Assembly (NCBI GenBank): GCA_036250195.1
Contig: JAVHZZ010000007.1
Coordinates: forward strand, 159,354,399-159,418,398
Direction: 5' to 3'
Length of the DNA stretch: 64,000 bases
Origin: Mixophyes australis
Taxonomy: Eukaryota > Chordata > Amphibia > Anura > Limnodynastidae
Positions 58,301-64,000 of the stretch are shown in pieces. The notes under the pieces were generated by a model. That model did not search any database, had not been told where the DNA came from, and was given only the letters and a program-made list of their open reading frames with translations. A program made the position numbers and the translations under genes. The first letter of the stretch is position 1; every line of letters starts with the position of its first letter.

Positions 58301-60035
58301 AATAGCTCCAAGCATGTAAAGAAAATGTGTAAGCATGTGGAGAAGGCTAAACATGTAAATAAAAGTTGTTAGCAGGTAAATAAGAAATCTAAGCATGTAA
58401 AGAAGAATTCTTATCATGTAAAGGAGACTGAACCTGTAATGAAGAGATTTTAGCATTTAAAGAAGAGTTCTAGGCATGTAATGAATAAGTGTAAGCATGT
58501 GAAGAAAACTAATCATGTAAAGAAGAGTTCTTATAATTTAAAGAAGAGTTATAAGCATGTAAGGAAGAGGTATAAGCATGTAAAGAAGAAGTTTAAGTAC
58601 GTGAACAAGACAAACATGTAAAGAAGAGTTCTATGCATGTAAGGAAGAGGTGTAAACATGTGAAGAAAACTAATCATGTAAAGAAGAGTTCTTATAATTT
58701 AAAGAAGAGTTCTAAGCACGTAAGGAAGAGGTATAAGCATGTAAAGAAGAAGTGTAAGTACGTGAACAAGACAAAACATGTAAAGAAGAGTTCTTAGCAT
58801 GTAAAGAAGCATTCTATGCATGTAAGGAAGAGGTGTAACCATGTGAATAAGACTAAACATGTAATGAAGAGTTCTTAGCATGTAAAAATTAGTTATAAGC
58901 ATCAGAGAGGAGATGTAAGCTTGTGAAGAAAACTAAACATGTAAAGAAGAGTTGTTAGCATGTAAATAAGCATTCTAAGCATGTAAGGAAGAGGTATAAA
59001 CATTTGAAGAAGACTTAACATGTAAAGAAGAGTCCTTAACATGTAAAGAAGCATTCTATGCATGTAAGGAGGAGGTGTAAACATGTGAAGAAGACTAAAC
59101 ATGTAATGAAGAGTTATTTGGATGCAAAGAAGAGTTCTAAGCATGTAATGAAGAGGTGTAAGCATGTGAAGAAGACTAAACATGTTAAGAACATTTCTCA
59201 CCAAGCAAAGATGAGTTATTAGCATCTAAAGAGGTGTTCTAAGAATGTAAGAATAGGTGTAAGAATGTGAAAAATACAAAACATGTAAAGAAGAATTCTT
59301 AGCATGTAAAAGATAGTCAACATGTAAGGAAGAGTTATTAGCATGTAATGAAGAGATCTTAGCATTTAAAGAAGAGTTATTATCATGTAATGAAGTGGTG
59401 TAAGTATGTGAAAAAACTAAACATGTAAATAATTCTTAGCATGTAAAGGAGACTGAACATGTAAGGAAGAGTTCTTAGCATGTAATGAAGAATTCTAATC
59501 ATGTGATGAAGTAGTGCAAGCATGTGAAGAAAACTAAACATGTAAAGAAGAGTTGTTAGCATCTAAAGAGAAGTTCTAAGAATGTAAGAAAAGGTGTAAG
59601 CATATGAAGACTAAGCATGTAAAGAAGAGATCTTAGGACATAAAGACGAGGTCTTAGCATGTAAAGAAGATTTCTAGGCAAGTAATGAAGAGGTGTAAGT
59701 ATGTGAAGACTAAGCATTTAAATAAGAGGTGAAAGCACGTGAAGAAAAGTAATCATGTAAAGAAGAGTTCTTAGCAAGTGAAGAAGAGGTGCAAGTATCT
59801 AAAGAAAAGATGTTATCATGTAAAGAAGCATCCTAATCTTGTATGGAAGTGGTGTAAGTATGTGAAGAGGAATAAACATGTAAAGAGGTGTTCTAAGCAT
59901 GTAAGGAAGAGATGTAAACCTGTGAAGAAGACTAAACATGTAAAGAAGAGTTCTTTGCATGTAATGACAAGTTCTTAGCATGTTAAGGATGTGAGGAGGA
60001 GGTCTGAGCACTTGAAGAAAGACTGTGTGTTACAA
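55312..60035. repeat. Degenerate ~20-bp array (GCATGTAAAGAAGAG type), 4.7 kb
   Basis: Three related units follow one another: AGCATGTAAAGAAGAGTTCT, AGCATGTAAAGAAGAGGTGTA and AGCATGTGAAGAAGACTAA. The order gives a period of about 60 bp over long stretches. Divergence is high throughout, with many indels. Minus-strand frames rich in Leu/Met/Tyr (up to 181 codons) are by-products. Confidence 0.95.
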
Positions 60036-60059
60036 ACATAAGGAACTTTTCCAATGCTT

Positions 60060-60095
60060 TAGTCTCTTCTTTACATGTTCTTCATGTGCTTACAG
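60060..60095. repeat. Inverted unit of the ~20-bp array
   Basis: CTCTTCTTTACATGTTCTTC and 'atgtgcttacag' are the reverse complement of array units, standing just beyond the array end. Confidence 0.85.
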
Positions 60096-60186
60096 CATTC
60101 ACAGTCATGTTTTTTTGCAACTCTCTGACCAGAGATCTCAGAAACCTCAGAATTTATATACAACCCAGGAAACTGACCCCCGGGTT

Positions 60187-60352
60187 CAGGGCCGTAACTA
60201 GGGCTATGCGACAGGGGCGACCGCCCAGGGCGCAGCACTGAAGGGGGGCGCAATTTAGGAATATTTTAGGTTAATTTGGTTAAAATTGAGGGCTAGGGGG
60301 GCGGCATTTGTCTTTCTCGCCCAGGGCACTAGAATTCTAAGTTACGGCTCTG
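60187..60352. mobile_element. Short hAT-type MITE with 8-bp target duplication
   Basis: Ends CAGGGCCGTAACTAGG and the complement CAGAGCCGTAACTTAG. The flanks CCCGGGTT (60179-60186) and CCCGGGTC (60353-60360) are an 8-bp duplication with one mismatch. 166 bp, GC-rich, non-coding. Confidence 0.88.
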
Positions 60353-60360
60353 CCCGGGTC

Positions 60361-60836
60361 CAGCCAGTCCTTAATTTGCGGATCCCAAAGGGAATAAAGC
60401 CAGAACCTCGCTGTTCCAGATGTAGATTAATGCGGCTCGCAGCTACTTTGTAAACTTCCCATGTTAAATATTTGGTAAACTTTTGGCAAATTGGCACAAG
60501 ATGTATGAATGTATCTTCTGAATGATTAATGGGGTGTAAACTGCGGAGACAAAGTATCGAGGGACATTCTGTATCACACAGGTGTTGATACTGATGTCTG
60601 TGCTGTAAGATATTAGTTTCTAACATTAACCAAGGAAACATCAGCAGGGGAAGTGCTAATTATTTTTTATTGAGGGGTTAATATTAGTATAGAGAATTAG
60701 TGAGTTGTTACTTATTTGTATAGACTGGAAGGTTCTAGATCACTTATCAGCGACTTACACTCATCTTGGTGACTTTACATTTATTTGAAATAATTAACAC
60801 TGTGTGGGTTGTTAACAATTCCCTTGTGCAAATCTG
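60361..60836. other. Complex sequence without recognisable gene
   Basis: The minus-strand frame 60342-60641 has no recognised domain and partly overlaps the MITE. Nothing else seen. Confidence 0.5.
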
Positions 60837-61048
60837 GGGCCTGATTCATTAAGGATCTTAACTTGAGAAACTTCTTATTTCAGTCTCCTGGTAAAAAAAA
60901 ATGTTACAATGCAAGGGGTGCAAATTAGTTTTCTGTTTTGCACATAAGTTAAATACTGACTGTTATTTCATGTAGCGCACAAATACTTGATAGCTTATTT
61001 GCACACTGAAATTTAAAGTTGATATTTGTGTGCTACGTCAAAAAAACA
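60837..61048. mobile_element. Palindromic MITE, GGGCCTGAGTCATTAAGG family, copy 4, truncated at satellite
   Basis: Starts 'ggggcctgattcattaagg', continues 'tgttacaatgcaaggggtgc' and 'aaatttaaagttgatatttg' as in the copy at 13808, and breaks off after 'gtgctacgtcaaaaaaacag', where the 69-bp satellite begins. Confidence 0.85.
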
Positions 61049-64000
61049 GTGTTTGTTAACATTGTGAAGTAGAGCTCCCCCTGCTGGCAATTGACTGACT
61101 CATGCTTTTATACTACAATGCTTCCTGTTTTTGTGGACTAGAGCTCCCCCTGCTGGCCGCTGACAGACTCATGTTGAGATATTACAATGTCTGCTGACAT
61201 TGTGGAGTAGAGCTCCCCCTGCTGACCACTGACAGACTCATGTTGAGATATTACAATGTCTGCTGACATTGTGGAGTAGAGCTCCCCCTGCTGGCCACGA
61301 ACAGACTCATGTTGAGATATTACAATGTCTGCTGACATTGTGGAGTAGAGCTCCCCCTGCTGGCCACGAACAGACTCATGTTGAGATATTACAATGTCTG
61401 CTGACATTGTGGAGTAGAGCTCCCCCTGCTGGCCACTGACAGACTCATGTTGAGATATTACAATGTCTGCTGACATTGTGGACTAGAGCTCCCCCTGCTG
61501 GCCGTTGACAGACTCATGTTGAGATATTACAATCAGGGCCTGATTATGGGTTCCGGCCACCCCAGGCTATTTCAGCCGTGGCGCCCCCCCCCCCCCCCCC
61601 TCCAGCTACCTCAAATGACCCCTTCAGCCACCTCACCTGCCCCCTCCAGCTACCTCACCTGCCCACTTTAGCCACCTCACCTGCCCCATTCAGCCACCTC
61701 ACCTGCCCCATTCAGCCACCTCACCTGCCCCCTTCAGCCACCTCACCTGCCCCCTTCAGCCACCTCACCTGCCCCCTTTAGCCACCTCACCTGCCCATCT
61801 GCCACCCCACCCCCCAAGACATTAGAACAGACTTACCTGCTGTGGAGTCCTCTCTTCAACGCTGTGTATGACAGGCAGTCTGGCAGCGATCGTTGCCAGA
61901 CTGCCTGTCATGTGATAGTGACAGTCGGGACCGCTCCTTTAGACCAGGGGAGGTTACGGTGACTCCAGCTGCCACATTTAGACTAAAAAAAGATAAATCC
62001 ATCTCGGCGACGCTGAGCCCCCCCTGGCTCCAGCGCCACAGGCTGCAGCCTGGTCAGCTTATTGGCTGATCAGGCCCTAATTACAATGCTTGCAGACATA
62101 GTGGAGTAGAGCTCCCCCTGCTGGCCACGGACAGACCAATGCTGTTATATTACTATGCTTGCTGTCATTTTGGAGTAGAGCTCCCCCTGCTGGCCACTGA
62201 CATACTCATGCTAAGATATTACAGTGTCTGCTGACATAGTGGAGTAGAGCTCCCCCTGCTGGCCACTGACATACTCATGCTAAGATATTACAGTGTCCGC
62301 TGACATAGTGGAGTAGAGCTCCCCTGCTGGCCACTGCCAGACTCACGTTAAGATATTACAATGCTTGCTGGCATAGTGGAGTAGAACTCCCCCTGCTGGT
62401 CATTGACAGACTCATGCTGAGATATTTCAGTGTATGCTGACATAGTGGAGTAGAGCTCCCCCTGCTGGTCATTGACAGACACATGCTGAGATATCACAAT
62501 GTCTGCTGACATTGTGGAGTAGAGCCCCCTCTGCTGGCCACTGACAGATTCATGTTGCGATATTACTATGCTTTCTGTCTTTGCGGAGTAGAGCTCCCCC
62601 TGCTGGCCACTGACAGACTCATGCTGAGATATCACAATGTCTGCTGACATTGTGGAGTAGAGCTCCCCCTGCTGGCCACTGACAGACTCATGTTGAGATG
62701 TTACAATGCTTGCTGACATAGTGGACTAGAGGTCCCCCTGCTGGCCACTGACAGACTCATGCTGTTATACTACTATGCTTGCTGTCTTTTTGGAGTAGAG
62801 CTCCCCCTGCTGGCCACTGACAGACTCATGTTAAGAAATCATAATGACTGCTGACATTGTGGAGTAGAGCTCCCCCTGCTGGCCACTGACAGACTCAGGT
62901 TGAGATATTACAATGCTTGCTGACATAGTGGAGTAGAGCTCCCCCTGCTGGCCACATACAGATTCATGTTGAGATATTACAATGCTTTCTGTCTTTGCGG
63001 AGTAGAGCTCCCCCTGCTGGCCACGGACAGACGCATGCTTTAATATTACTATGCTTGCTGTCGTTTTGGAGTTGAGCTCCCCCTGCTGGCCACTGACAGA
63101 CTCATGCTAAGATACTACAGTGTTTGCTGAGATAGTGGACTAGAGGTCCCACTGCTGGATACTGACAGATTCATGAGGTTATACTACTATACTTGCTGTC
63201 TTTTTTGGAGTAGAGCTCCCCCTGCTGACCACTGACATACTCATGCTAAGATATTACAGTGTTTGCTGACATAGTGGAGTAGAGCTCCCCCTGCTGGCCA
63301 CGGACAGACCAATGCTGTTATATTACTATGCTTGCTGTCATTTTGGAGTAGAGCTCCCCTGCTGGCCACTGACAGACTCACGTTAAGATATTACAATGCT
63401 TGCTGGCATAGTGGAGTAGAACTCCCCCTGCTGATCATTGACAGACTCATGCTGAGATATTACAGTGTATGCTGACATAGTGGAGTAGAGCTCCCCCTGC
63501 TGGTCATTGACAGACACATGCTGAGATATTACAGTGTATGCTGATCTTGTAGAGTAAAGCTCCCCTGCTGGCCAATGACAGCCTCATGCTGCTATACTAG
63601 AATGCTTCCTCTGTCTTTGTCGAGTAGAGCTCCCCCTGCTGGCCACGAGCAGACTCATGCTCTTATACTACTATGCTTGCTTTCTTTTTGGAGTAGAGCT
63701 CCCCCTGCTGGCCACTGACAGACTCATGTTGAGATATTACAATGCTTTCTGTCTTTGCGGAGTAGAGCTCCCCCTGCTGGCCACTGATATACTCATGTTG
63801 AGATATTACAATGTTTGCTGACATTGTGGAGTAGAGCTCCCCCTGCTGGCCACTGACAGACTCATGTTGAGAAATCGCAATGACTACTGACATTGTGGAG
63901 TAGAGCTCCCCCTGCTGACCACTGAAAGACTCATGTTGAGATATTACAATGCTTGCTGACATGGTGGAGTAGAGCTCTCCCTGCTGGCCACGTACAGACT
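61049..64000. repeat. 69-bp satellite array, right block
   Basis: About 35 monomers in the same orientation as the left block. The phrase starting 'tgctgaccactgacatactc' at 63223 matches the window's first bases, and the order of monomer types then follows 1-640 with two extra monomers (138 bp). The first monomers (61130-61530) are a homogeneous run of one type not seen as a run in the left block. Interrupted by a hAT element at 61534-62079. Confidence 0.97.
61534..62079. mobile_element. Non-autonomous hAT element inserted in the satellite
   Basis: Ends CAGGGCCTGATTATGG and the complement TAGGGCCTGATCAGCC, with ATTACAAT duplicated at 61526-61533 and 62080-62087. Removing the element and one duplicate restores a satellite monomer. 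The interior has a C12-type run, a 22-bp repeat (CACCTCACCTGCCCCATTCAGC, about 8 copies, 61605-61795) and a near-perfect hairpin at 61870-61912 with arms TGACAGGCAGTCTGGCA. 546 bp, non-coding. Confidence 0.95.

Noticed and set aside
55315..59225. Leu/Met/Tyr-rich minus-strand frames resembling membrane proteins
   Set aside because: They are translations of the ~20-bp array with frame changes at indels; hydrophobicity is a by-product.
61138..62719. A 23-residue repeat protein encoded on the minus strand of the satellite
   Set aside because: The 69-bp monomer is divisible by three and happens to lack stops in some variants; frames end wherever a variant brings a stop, with no conserved start or end.

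Overview
This is a gene-poor, repeat-dominated window of vertebrate nuclear DNA, most likely from a frog with a large genome. Three observations point there: a vertebrate engrailed-1 first exon; an L2-type LINE relic together with a tRNA-derived SINE sharing its GCGCTATATAAATAAATG tail; and Penelope, hAT and Tc1/mariner relics and palindromic MITEs in combinations I associate with anurans. The species call is inference.

The only convincing host gene is EN1 exon 1 on the minus strand (coding 47576 down to 47207). It is intact, has a consensus splice donor, and lies in a CpG-rich stretch. A probable promoter with two CCAAT boxes sits at about 48.0-48.15 kb. The homeobox exon should lie to the left but I found none, so the left 47 kb is probably a hugely expanded intron 1. 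Upstream of the gene, a complex TAATTA-containing stretch at 51.6-52.0 kb is a candidate regulatory element.

Layout: 1-5.6 kb and 61.05-64 kb are the same 69-bp satellite in the same orientation, with a shared higher-order repeat of about 2.0 kb. Between them: 5.6-16.3 kb holds SINE, Tc1/mariner, L2, MITE and hAT relics plus 20-bp and G-rich minisatellites. 17.2-18.1 kb is a 41-bp minisatellite. 18.2-21.1 kb holds nested Penelope-like sequence with hammerhead-like motifs. 21.4-22.1 kb is a 148-bp tandem repeat. 24.1-25.4 kb is a broken hAT transposase split by a MITE. 26.5-28.6 kb and 29.3-37.0 kb are two different minisatellites, both with a 43-bp period. 37.7-39.8 kb has two copies of an unusual element built from serial hairpins. 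41.5-46.6 kb is polypurine, G-rich, TA and compound minisatellite DNA with a 200-N gap. 47.2-48.2 kb is EN1. 48.2-54 kb is mostly tandem repeats around the candidate regulatory block. 55.3-60.0 kb is a degenerate ~20-bp array.

Nearly all long open frames in the window are by-products of tandem repeats whose unit lacks stop codons. I do not treat them as genes. All names rest on recognising motifs by eye; no database search was run.
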